Source: DAOUEX01 sp034430235 | GTDB lineage: Bacteria; Chloroflexota; Anaerolineae; UBA2200 | Reading direction: 5' to 3' | Assembly (NCBI GenBank): GCA_964478075.1 | Contig: CAYZGO010000003.1 | Span: 101,730-165,729 of the forward strand | Length of the DNA: 64,000 nt | Part shown: positions 46,701 to 52,379 of the stretch, one piece after another | How the letters are laid out: each line of letters begins with the position of its first letter | Position numbering within the stretch: the stretch's first letter is position 1 | Translations under genes and position numbers: made by a program | Notes under the pieces: model-generated | Databases searched by the model: none | What the model was told of the DNA's origin: nothing | What the model saw: only the letters and a program-made list of their open reading frames with translations

Positions 46701-47154
46701 CTCCACGCTCACTTCACCAAACCAGACCGGCTCAGCGACGATCAGAGCGAACGCTGGTGAGCGGGAGGAAAGGGCTATTGTTGAGTACATCCCCGGCCGG
46801 CCCTATGACATCATACTCACAGCCGATCCGTGGTCTGTCCCCGCTGATGGATTGTCTACTTCAATCATTCTTGCGGAGGTACAGGATCTCTACGGCAATG
46901 CTGTGGCCGACAGGACAAGAGTTGTCTTCTCCACTGACCTGGGGCATTTCGAAACAGATTGGTCGTACACTACGGGTGGCAGTGCCAGTGCTATACTGAC
47001 CTCCAGTACCACGCCTGGCATGGCTCGTGTGGCGGCCATGGCTGCAGGCGTACGGCGTGAAACCTATGTGGACTTTTACTTCGCACCCACGCCGACGCCA
47101 ACGCCTTCATGGCAGTGGGCTGTGCGCTTACCGATCATCATGAAGAATCGCTAG
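34738..47154 (+). CDS. Giant modular secreted surface protein (~4,138 residues)
   Basis: An export signal (SVILSLTVFVLSFTLLFAGP, about 33-56) is followed by a DNRLRE-like domain (about 88-285), a Thr/Pro linker, and a golvesin-like domain (about 318-471). Three long modules follow, each an invasin-type Ig domain with a second beta domain nested inside (starting at about 524, 1335 and 2105), then a right-handed beta-helix opening VWVDDD and ending EGNWWG (about 697-1085, 1503-1858, 2277-2631). Then come two more nested domains (about 2787, 3237), two DUF11 domains (about 2962, 3407) and about six Ig domains. It ends with a Thr/Pro spacer and VRLPIIMKNR. The role is probably adhesion or an outer coat, and the beta-helices may bind or cut polysaccharide; neither is proven. 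ATG 34738 has GGGAGG eight bases upstream. Confidence 0.9.
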   Translation: MEEMTVIHPPQDSEPSESSPVHEQLSIVPTSRSVILSLTVFVLSFTLLFAGPALALRLMAGAVGAAGPDEGPGGRFPDVYASGVVTDVVLQQGKKPLVNGIPVGSAYIGTNDTYMNRWKQTNNMGAESRLMFGQWGSYRPLVYFDLTTLPDPIPPSARVISAQLGIYCYARNLYRSMEAQVYQVKRTWKPLEATWIKATSTDNWDTGGCDHTVTDRSAIASVTTTVFHRNVFQYLDVTSIAQNWVADPTSNKGVILLTSDPTIIYYYRSSKWSILDQRPQLIITWTLEPGTPTPTPTAGPSPTPGPSPTPTATPVGPPLEIDDTSACYGDYPAGQWQTATGQGGYGGSFRFETTSYLTGTASFSPCLGSALPADGIYDVQAHWSVYSTRPQAVPYDIHYDGGTATAYVDQTKDASAGTLPDGSPSGWGSLGQYPFRAGTFTTTHEYVELNTSSTGDTCADAVKWIPVPGAAGPPYTLTISADPTVLPSDGLSTSTIVVTVTGKYGGLVDDGTMVGLTTTVGTMRYAYTEAESASVTKLGTWNNDVNPAASGGVAIYSDNFGDEVSWTFEGEAVSLVYVTDPTGGVADVTVDGVYVATINFASGSTQWRVERLLTGNLSSGLHTVRVRNGGVGRIWVDALRSGAATTGGVATATLTAPILPATATVRAVAIGIGYSASSLTWPYRETTVSFPGPSEVWVDDDWAGSSPGDIVDGHSFGYDAFDTIQGGVDKVLSGGTVHVAAGTYAEQVTFDKPLSLSGSGASSTTVLDGVNDAPGSRGVYVDRADNVTISGFRIKNFETGVYLDGTSGNPVYNATVINNTFESNNAGSNSYALRGWYVYTSTLCSNDMTLGYNGILLNHAYGTTICYNDIYYNQGFGIKIDTGNDNSIDNNNINNNQNVGIELAGTTAGNGVYGNVLNDLSWDGVLVRGVATDPQVVANIISNTNLVWLDASGSAPDANHNLGGIVLLGTINSAVYNNRISGASNAQGHRADAAGVYLANNTLPLSIDTNLIQGCTGHGIHMPVGGVAATIHGNSIYANSRFGLNNQLAANVHVEGNWWGRNTPTSGGAEPQDIQNIGTAFWSPPISLTLTAAPTSIPANGLATSDITATATGFGYNILDGTGITFTSDLSTLVYPGTAAFGAGVANATLRAGTIAGVATITGTAEPGVEGQTVTVTLTALGPHSIAIAADPTSIPAFGNQSIVTATVRDIHGNPKPGIGITFTSDALGGVAPGTGTTLAGTGAATTTFTSGGLTGVATVTATAGVTLTAWTNITITAGAPCTGSMSIDAVPAGIPANGVATSTITVVMSDCVGHDVTDGTMVGFTTTLGSILRYEYVEAESADVITSTGWVPVADPSASGGYFIDTSSTGAAAYWLFRGEAVSLIYYRFAGGGVMRLRVDGDTPVDIDTSGSSAWVERVVATNLDPSVTHQIEVTRQSGTIQLDAFRSGAATSAGAATAILRAAVLPVTDTATVYAESRLGHPSWPSLEVTTTVVFSQTNVVWVDDDWTGLSNGTPVTVPGGTAQIGHDAFDTIPGGVTGVQSGGTVSVLEGDYLLPVSITKTLNLLGYVGAPGTVIDGGSPAMPGITVTGSSNVVIDGFTLVNWTTGITLQCGPLSGLEISNNVFTNCTTLAISGLYVNSSHFTYNEIQHGGSGIELDTVNSTNLENNHVHDMNGFGICIFSTAGTSTGNVLSYNNIHDLDWDGMHVGPNSISTSVLSNTVHMSNRANSPAGFNLGGIAISSASTTTIQYNTVYDVSDAGGITDTAGIYIFGTSVGGGLHYNQVLGNRNDGIALLGYTTPPTMTCNHIYGNGQFGLRNYGAANVHAEGNWWGHNPPLTFGPGAPADIANAANVFWSPPISLTLTTVATTVKVGRPAFVITATGSGGGCTLLDTTLITFETDLGGVGDPPGSSVLGSMSGGQATQMFTPGTVAGLATITATVADAGVATAIVTIEPDWAASITLTAHPTSIPVGSGTSALTATVLDMYGNAVADGTQIQFSSTLGWPSEIYTPTVSGVATNTLNAGITPGIATVSASWGFVVGSTDVEITAGPPHTITSLVADPGAILANGVDTSQLTATVEDQYGNLVPDGTMVGFKTTAGTLIYAYTEAEDYTKVITAPAGIWNVVTGNPLASGDGYIWTNQAGASASWTFRGRAVSLRYGKVPGYGRIQVEVDGNVREIDTNIVGPPVWVEETMFTNLSESVPHTITVGCMDALRVDLDVFRSGSATSSGQAVATLTSSPLPPTTAQVGAWGIGGAFPVLTTTVQFLAPLQVWVDDDYCGTCVNDGHLWGFDAFDNIPDGITAVRDGGTVHVLAGTYAAGFTIGKPLYLDGEGSGATSSIVGSGTGTGIRVTCLADGTTIEGFLISDFGYGLWLDGWSTNPLDGITVTNCAIEKSTTGAITGTYVNNGYFADNALHHNTGFGLELDTCDNTIIKDSHIYDNAGDYGYGLHLYSSAATSDDNIISGNTLYDMSLDGIRVGTNCVSTSVLSNLVHDTNLAFGTSGFNSGGIVLLNAINPTVEHNTIYDTSSAGGSANTAGICVNGVSSGGHIRYNRTLNNTNDGILLMSYSAPPTVTCNYIYGNGRFGLRNDWAANVHAEGNWWGHNPPPSGGPGIPADIANLANVFWTPAMELGVTASPTAIVADGVSTVLVRATMRSTSPACNAFDGTLITFTTSLGSFGAPSVAHPTVNGEATAVLQSPTITGTAYVTATTAVTGTASCTVDFQLGPPWEPTHLYMDRYPATIPADGVSTSTITLTVTDDYGNPAYNGSLVGFVSSHGTLPYDYVEAEDSTKVTTSVGDWSLLGPNAASGSYLIASSSPGAWARWTFTGSAVSLIYRRDTDGGLAQVSIDGVPVKTIDMSAGSTEWQRETVAYTGLNPAVPHVIEIEDISTPPDRIYLDALRSGTHTVNGVATAILTSERVSAPTTAYVYATVVDPRIEAISGPPSKWTWVGFEFANLAILKDALNTDVPIDELVKFTLSYWNYGVAQATDTLITDTLPITLTYITTSSVSTPDIGAPSNPSGNEWVWNAGNVQPGTSGVITFTARRLCQPGLGWILNTASVGSLTQDANPMDNSSDKWINFTHGEPFTVTVMSVPPGIPINSSSTIYITVTDQCSNGVPATTVYITTNLGSLTPTFGTTDPSGAVTTTFYGGPITGTATISATADSVTGVGYVAVGAGPPERLDVYAYPPAIPADGMSTSTIVARVEDDGGNAVPDGFFVGFTTSLGSMLYNYVEDDSPLVHQSPPGSWVTVPDLAASGGSYIYTTMDGASVYWDFRGNGVSLVYVQWPGGGIGDVYVDSASVGSINMTGTAAYLAEQVFTWVGDPTDAHTIRVTHRPGSGPIYMDAFRSGMTTHGGLALPLLTSETFTGTATVAATGVSEIPGSPVPVLLPGFTNVCFDAADLVITKTVEPIGELSVGENVTFTLTYQNMGPVTATNAYIDDALSTDALVDLLFSRLPITMTPYTEYRWPLGSMGPGETGVITFSGTVDTSRYWPPMTVLTNTAVITSSTADGQTVNNTSLVTTTIVPGTAVTLWLTAIPDSIPVGGATSTVTATAQDTYGNPVPDGTPITFTTDLGGFPTYPYVGTTSGGVHTVTLTSGNVAGTATIVAALDYVMETTQVIFTPLSPFTVTVTANPDHIVVGGATSAIQALVVDQYSNPVANGTLVSFDTSAGTIDLPSATTVNGTASTVLRSGTIAGTAIVTATADSITGTTTVVFEPGVPRVTIDANPKFLMVGETSHITVTARDQHGNLVAGEVVTFATTLGSFDGVTTTTRATDAGGKAYAGLSSTTPGTAVVTGTVGAYSAPILITFTAGEPRSIMLDVDPAIIPGCGGTALARAVAKDRYDNPVRDGTVVVFDVTPQGDVVPINGGRTTNGVATAIISSGTVPGPATVWAWPQGWRSSVVDWFGVVFLVGPPDHLELSVPKMLIVGGNQATIRLRALDCGGYPVQDGTPVTFTIASGAGSLWPQVTTTANGWAFSTLTSPNQTGSATIRANAGEREERAIVEYIPGRPYDIILTADPWSVPADGLSTSIILAEVQDLYGNAVADRTRVVFSTDLGHFETDWSYTTGGSASAILTSSTTPGMARVAAMAAGVRRETYVDFYFAPTPTPTPSWQWAVRLPIIMKNR
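36178..42966 (+). repeat. Three ~2.0-2.4-kb coding modules in tandem (nested Ig + beta-helix)
   Basis: Module starts, judged from the Ig text ADPTVLPSDGLSTSTI and its equivalents, are near 36178, 38601 and 40921, with the next Ig at about 42967. Each contains the YxEAE nested domain ending in RSGAAT/RSGSAT, then VWVDDDW or VWVDDDY, and an EGNWWG motif (near 37903, 40222, 42541). The last two modules remain similar at DNA level around GAAGGCAACTGGTGGGGGCA. Confidence 0.75.
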
Positions 47155-47163
47155 GGCTACTGA

Positions 47164-47251
47164 TTCATCGCAGAGACCGCTGAGATGGCGGAAAAAGAGT
47201 CAGCAGAGATGTCTCCTGACTCTCCGCGTTCTCAGTGTCCTCAGCGGTGAA
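47164..47251. repeat. Imperfect inverted repeat between the two surface-protein genes
   Basis: TTCATCGCAGAGACCGCTGA at the left pairs imperfectly with CTCAGTGTCCTCAGCGGTGA at the right. The interior GTCAGCAGAGATGTCTCCT (47199-47217) recurs with one change at 59960-59978. Confidence 0.5.
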
Positions 47252-47328
47252 AGGGCCGTATCTTTTGCAAAATTGTCACGTCATTTTGGTTGAGTTACCA
47301 TCGCTGCATCATTTGTAGGAGGAGAAAC

Positions 47329-50300
47329 ATGCATCACAAGCTGCACATTCTCAAGTCAGTGCTCGCGTTTCTATTCATCGTCGGTGCCCTCTTTGGAGCG
47401 CTGGCTTTGCTTCCTGCTTGGGCGGCAACGCCAGAGCCTGGGCCTTTTGCGCCTGACGAACCTTTCGCGCCGAAGCCAGGCGATGTGGGCGCTCACCTCC
47501 TGGTTTCATCCACCACTGGCTACCGCATTGACGACGGGTGGCCCGGTTTCAGTACCAATCCGTCAGGCCCTGACGGATGGCTGGCGTGGCCTGCCGGTGG
47601 CTACGATAACGACTTCCTGTACACGGACGCCACGTTGACTGCCGGAGACTGGGCAAAGTGGAAGCCAGACCTGGCCAAGGGTCTGTACGAAGTGCTCGTG
47701 CATTACTATGTCGATTCTAACCACCGTGATGATGCTGAGTACACGGTCTTCTACGATGGCGGCAGCTTCACAAAACTGGAGAACCAGCAAGCGCCGCTCG
47801 CTGCAGATTCTGGCTGGAAGAGCCTGGGCGTGTTCCCGTTCGCGGCGGGAGCATCAGGTTATGTGCGCCTAAGCGACGCTACCACCCTAGGGGGTTCTGG
47901 CACGTTCGTGGTTGCAGACGCAGTCAAGTTCGCCCCCATGGAAGTGTGGGTGGATGACAGCTACTCCGATACAAACTGTGTACCCTACGTCTGGGGTGTA
48001 ACCGCGTTCAAGACCATCCAGGATGGCGTTCAGGCAGTAGCAACAAACGGGACGGTGCACGTGGGGCCGAACGATCCCTATAACAAGTACCTCGGACCTA
48101 TCACCGTGACCAAGAGCATTACCCTGACAAGCACTCATGGAGCGGCCAGCACGGTCATCTCTGTCACGTCGGGTACGGCCATAGGAGTGCTGGCCAGCGG
48201 TGTCACGATTGATGGCCTTGAGGTCGAGAGCAGCACTGCGCCACGTGGCATCGCAAACTATGACGAGGCCACAAGCGCGTGGGTAACGGATGTTACCGAT
48301 TATCGTATTCGCAACAACGCTGTGCACGGCTTTGGAGAGGGAATTGCCTTCCTCACGGCAAAGGGCGAGATAAGCGACAATACCATTTACAACAACAGCA
48401 AGAGGGGCATATTAGTACAGCAGTTTCCGAGCGGCGTTTTAGCAGGGCCAACGACGGTGTCCGGCAACGTCCTGTACGGGAACGGGGGCGTTGTCGCAGA
48501 TTATGACATCCAGGTTCATGACTCGTACACGGGAACGCTGATCACTGGCAATACGATCATCGGTTCACTACTCGGCGCGAGCGAAGCCGGCATTTATGTG
48601 GTCAATGGGGCGGGGGACCTGACCTTGTCTGCGAACAGAATCACGACCAGCACATACGGCGTTTGGATCATGCAGGATAATAGCGGTACGAATATCATCC
48701 AGAAAATCAACCTGCGAGGCAATAGAATCAACGGTGGCACGACAGGTGTCCGCGCGGAGAGGACAGGCGGTTCCTGGTCACAGCGCCAAATAATCATTGG
48801 TGGCGACCTCGCTTACTACAACAGTCTCAACAACAACAGTGGCAAAGAACTAGAACTGGTCGGCTATAGCGATAACATTACGGCCACATACAATGACTGG
48901 GGTGTGTACACCTTACGCGACATTGAGAACGAAATCGAACACGATTACGATAGTTTTGGGCTGGGGGAAGTGGTTTACGAACCGGCGCTTGGTGTGCCGA
49001 CACAGATTACCGTTGAGGCTGCATCAACCAGCCTGCCTGCTGACGGCAGCTCAACCGCGACGATCACGGCCACGGTTCGCGATGTCGCTGGATTCTGGGC
49101 ACACACGGGCACTATGATCGGCATCACGACCAGTTTGGGCAGCGTGCCCTATGGATATGTAGAAGAAAACGATGCGGCGGTAGCCCGGACAGGCATTTGG
49201 ACTCCTGCGCCAGACGCTCGTGCCAGCAGTGGTTCCTACATGTGGACCATTGATGCAGCGGCAACGATATCCTGGACCTTTACCGCCCCGGTGGTCTCCT
49301 TGATCTACATCAAACAAGGGGGCGTTGGCTCGGCGAATGTGTACGTTGATGATTTCACCACGCCGATTACAACGATCAACATGTCCAGTTTGCTTCCCCC
49401 TGCTGTGTTCGAGTACCGGGTTGAAGATGTTATCACTAATGCGCTGGGTACTGGCCCGCATACCATTAAAGTGACTCCGGTGGGTGCCGGGCCCATCAGG
49501 GTGGATGCTTTCCGCTCCGGCGGTGCTGTGGCGTCGCACGGACGGATTGTCACCACTCTCACTTCTGCCACGATTTCCCAGACCGCCACACTATGGGGAA
49601 CGGTGTACGATGGCCGCATCGTCACCAGCACGTCTGTGGCGCTCTATCCCATCATTACCGCTACGGCAAGCGTTGACTTCCAAGGAGCAGATGCACACAT
49701 CTCCAAGAGCGCCTCGCCAACCACGCTGAATGCTGGACAGAAAGTGACCTTTACAATCACTTACGGCAACCATGGTCCAGGGACAGCGACCGGTGCATTT
49801 ATCACCGATACCCTGCCCGCTGGCCTGGTCTATGTGAGTTCCACTCCTGCCTACGATTTCGACTTGCCAAATCCTATTACCGGCACTGACTACGTGTGGA
49901 ACGTAGGCAGCGTGGCTCCTGGACCGACGGGATTCATCACCGTTGTAGCGCAGCCAGACGGGGCGATGTCATGGACAACGCCAGTCACTCTCACGAACGG
50001 CGCCGAGATTAGTATAAACATTCCTGACCCTGTCGCGGGCAATAACACTACCGGTGCGGTAAACGTTACTATTCTACCGCCTGCTGCGGTAACCATCACT
50101 GCACATCCGCCGGTGATTCCGGTCAGTAGCGGCGAGATAACCACTACACTGAGGATCACGGTTACGGATGCTTACAGCAACCTCGTGGACGGCGCGACAG
50201 TCAACCTGACCACGACTGCGGGAACTCTTGAGGCTTCAGGCGGTACTACACTCACAGTCACGACGACGGAAGGCATCGGCATTACCGGCCTGGGTTCCGG

Positions 50301-51975
50301 CACCACGGTGACTACGGCCACTGTAACGGCAGCTATCGCTCCTCCAGGGGGGCCTACGGCCAGCGTTGAAGTCTTCTTCGGGCCTGCCCTGCCATACACG
50401 GTCACTTCAACCGCGTATCCCCTGACAGTTCGTGTCTGTGGCGACACGGCTGTGGTCACCGCTACAATCGTGGACGAGTATGGCAACCAGGTGGCGAATG
50501 ACACCGACGTACAATTTGCCGTTTTCCCGGCTGAGCGCGGGTACATGGACCCAGCGTGGCGGAATCCATTGAACGGTGTTGCTACTTCAACATTGCACAC
50601 CGGTGAGTATCTATTCGGGGCCCCATACCTCACCATTAAGATTAAAGCGAGCCGCGAGACGCATGAAGCTCTCACAGAGCAACACATTGACCTGATACCA
50701 GGCTTGCCATACAGCATTACCTTCACCGCCTCACCGCCTGTAGTTCCAGTGGGGGGCACAGGATCGGAGATCAGCGCACTGGTTGTGGACTGCGCTGGTA
50801 ACGCGGTGCAAGACGGCACTGGCGTCACGTTCACGGTGAACAGCCTGGGCACCATTTCACCGACAACAACAACCACAAGGAATGGCTGGGCTTACACCAC
50901 TTTCAAGCCATTCTGCACCGTTGGCACAGCAGTGATCACAGCTACGGCTGATTCTCGGTCCTTCACCTTGATGCTCACTCTGGAACCTGGCCCAGCGGAT
51001 CGCATCAGTGTAGGTATCACGCCGGACACGATCCAGAACTGCGGCGGCCAGGCAGTGATCGCGGCGACCCTCTACGATCGTTGCAACAATCTGGTCAAGG
51101 ACGGCACAACGGTTACCTTTGGTGTAGTCTTTGATACTGTGAGTGTGTCGCCCAGTCCAGCGCACACGATCAATGGCCAGGTCACGGCGACCGTGACGGC
51201 TCTGGACAGACCGCTAAGGACGTGGCCCAGGAGTCTAGAGCAGATTGGCGTAGCCTCTGGCTCAGCTATGGCGGGCTTCACCAACCTGTGGATAGTGCCA
51301 GGTAACCCAGAACTAGTGGGGGTCTCCGCTGACCCGGGCAGCATACCGATCAACGGGGATGTGAATTTCTACGATGTCACCATCGTGGCCAGGGTGGCGG
51401 ATTGCAGCAACACTGTGGTCACGGACACGACGTGGGTCAAGCTGGAAACCGATCTGGGCATCTTCCGCGACTCTGGGACACGGAGCGTCCTTCAAACAAC
51501 GGTCAGTGGCCTAGTTACAGCCACGCTGACCTCGCAGTCTGTTGCAGGTACGGCCACAATAACAGCAACGGCGGATTCAGCCGAGGGCACGACTACTGTG
51601 CGCTTCCTGCCCGATGAGGCATACCACGTGCACGTGTGGGGATATCCAGCGAGCATTTACGCCGATGGGACGTCAACCTCACTGATTACGGCGCATGTGA
51701 TGGATTTCTGGTACAACTCTGTCCTCGACGGCATTACGGTGACGTTCATGACGAACTATGGCCATTTTGCCGAGACCCATGACATATTCTACACGACGAC
51801 CACTACCATTGAGGGCTTTGCTTTCGCCACACTGGTGGCCGGCACCGAGCCTCACACAGTGTTGGTACAGGCCGTCACTCACAACCACCGCATCGGGCGC
51901 AACTATGTGTACTTCATTCAACCACCGGTGTGGGGCCACGTCTATCTGCCGATTATCAAGCGGTCTGTGCCCTAG
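47329..51975 (+). CDS. Modular secreted surface protein, relative of the giant protein (1,548 residues)
   Basis: The signal peptide (HILKSVLAFLFIVGALFGAL, ending near PAWAA) is followed by a golvesin-like domain (about 58-203; GLYEVLVHYYVDSNH, WKSLGVFPF). A single beta-helix comes next (about 205-554, opening VWVDDSYSD), then an Ig domain with the same nested domain as in the giant protein (about 608-731, from YVEENDAAVA to VDAFRSGGAV). A DUF11 domain (about 789-918; ITYGNHGPGTATGAFITDTL) and about six Ig domains follow. The tail is VYLPIIKRSVP. The order differs from the giant protein because the beta-helix precedes the nested Ig. ATG 47329 is supported by TAGGAGGAGAAAC; an upstream TTG at 47290 has no site. 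It lies 175 bp after the giant gene and may share its transcript. Confidence 0.9.
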   Translation: MHHKLHILKSVLAFLFIVGALFGALALLPAWAATPEPGPFAPDEPFAPKPGDVGAHLLVSSTTGYRIDDGWPGFSTNPSGPDGWLAWPAGGYDNDFLYTDATLTAGDWAKWKPDLAKGLYEVLVHYYVDSNHRDDAEYTVFYDGGSFTKLENQQAPLAADSGWKSLGVFPFAAGASGYVRLSDATTLGGSGTFVVADAVKFAPMEVWVDDSYSDTNCVPYVWGVTAFKTIQDGVQAVATNGTVHVGPNDPYNKYLGPITVTKSITLTSTHGAASTVISVTSGTAIGVLASGVTIDGLEVESSTAPRGIANYDEATSAWVTDVTDYRIRNNAVHGFGEGIAFLTAKGEISDNTIYNNSKRGILVQQFPSGVLAGPTTVSGNVLYGNGGVVADYDIQVHDSYTGTLITGNTIIGSLLGASEAGIYVVNGAGDLTLSANRITTSTYGVWIMQDNSGTNIIQKINLRGNRINGGTTGVRAERTGGSWSQRQIIIGGDLAYYNSLNNNSGKELELVGYSDNITATYNDWGVYTLRDIENEIEHDYDSFGLGEVVYEPALGVPTQITVEAASTSLPADGSSTATITATVRDVAGFWAHTGTMIGITTSLGSVPYGYVEENDAAVARTGIWTPAPDARASSGSYMWTIDAAATISWTFTAPVVSLIYIKQGGVGSANVYVDDFTTPITTINMSSLLPPAVFEYRVEDVITNALGTGPHTIKVTPVGAGPIRVDAFRSGGAVASHGRIVTTLTSATISQTATLWGTVYDGRIVTSTSVALYPIITATASVDFQGADAHISKSASPTTLNAGQKVTFTITYGNHGPGTATGAFITDTLPAGLVYVSSTPAYDFDLPNPITGTDYVWNVGSVAPGPTGFITVVAQPDGAMSWTTPVTLTNGAEISINIPDPVAGNNTTGAVNVTILPPAAVTITAHPPVIPVSSGEITTTLRITVTDAYSNLVDGATVNLTTTAGTLEASGGTTLTVTTTEGIGITGLGSGTTVTTATVTAAIAPPGGPTASVEVFFGPALPYTVTSTAYPLTVRVCGDTAVVTATIVDEYGNQVANDTDVQFAVFPAERGYMDPAWRNPLNGVATSTLHTGEYLFGAPYLTIKIKASRETHEALTEQHIDLIPGLPYSITFTASPPVVPVGGTGSEISALVVDCAGNAVQDGTGVTFTVNSLGTISPTTTTTRNGWAYTTFKPFCTVGTAVITATADSRSFTLMLTLEPGPADRISVGITPDTIQNCGGQAVIAATLYDRCNNLVKDGTTVTFGVVFDTVSVSPSPAHTINGQVTATVTALDRPLRTWPRSLEQIGVASGSAMAGFTNLWIVPGNPELVGVSADPGSIPINGDVNFYDVTIVARVADCSNTVVTDTTWVKLETDLGIFRDSGTRSVLQTTVSGLVTATLTSQSVAGTATITATADSAEGTTTVRFLPDEAYHVHVWGYPASIYADGTSTSLITAHVMDFWYNSVLDGITVTFMTNYGHFAETHDIFYTTTTTIEGFAFATLVAGTEPHTVLVQAVTHNHRIGRNYVYFIQPPVWGHVYLPIIKRSVP

Positions 51976-52002
51976 CACATCCGGCGCTCCCTGAGCAAAG
52001 AA

Positions 52003-52040
52003 CAGAGCCTCGTCAGCCACCTGGCGAGGCTCTGTTTTGT
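52003..52040 (+). terminator. Rho-independent terminator after the second surface-protein gene
   Basis: A perfect 10-bp stem CAGAGCCTCG/CGAGGCTCTG followed by TTTTGT, 28 bp beyond the stop codon. Confidence 0.88.
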
Positions 52041-52084
52041 GTGCAGGCCGACCACGAATTGCACACACGAATACACGAATGAAG

Positions 52085-52122
52085 AAAGACCCCGTTCCCC
52101 GATTTGAGGAGCGGGGTCTTTG
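52085..52122. terminator. Second hairpin, probably terminating the convergent minus-strand protease gene
   Basis: AAAGACCCCG (52085-52094) and CGGGGTCTTT (52112-52121) form a 10-bp stem with A/T runs on both sides, so it can work in either direction. It lies about 260 bp from the protease stop; the bases between show no gene. Confidence 0.7.
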
Positions 52123-52379
52123 TGTCCGAAGCTAGCGCGAGCAGCCCAGGCGCTGGGCGCCAGATTGGTGCTACGCCCTTCGCCGCCCTCCGGGTACTGA
52201 GCAGCGGTGATGAGCGCACCAAGGCCACCTTCGGCAACGGACGGGAGTCGCCCACCTCAGTACCGACCTGATCAACCACCGTGGCGAAGTGGGCCACCCA
52301 CCAAAGTCGCCATCGGGCAGCAGTTCGGACTCGGCGTCGCTGTTGTGTAGCACAGTCAGCTCTAGCGTCTCGGCGGAAT

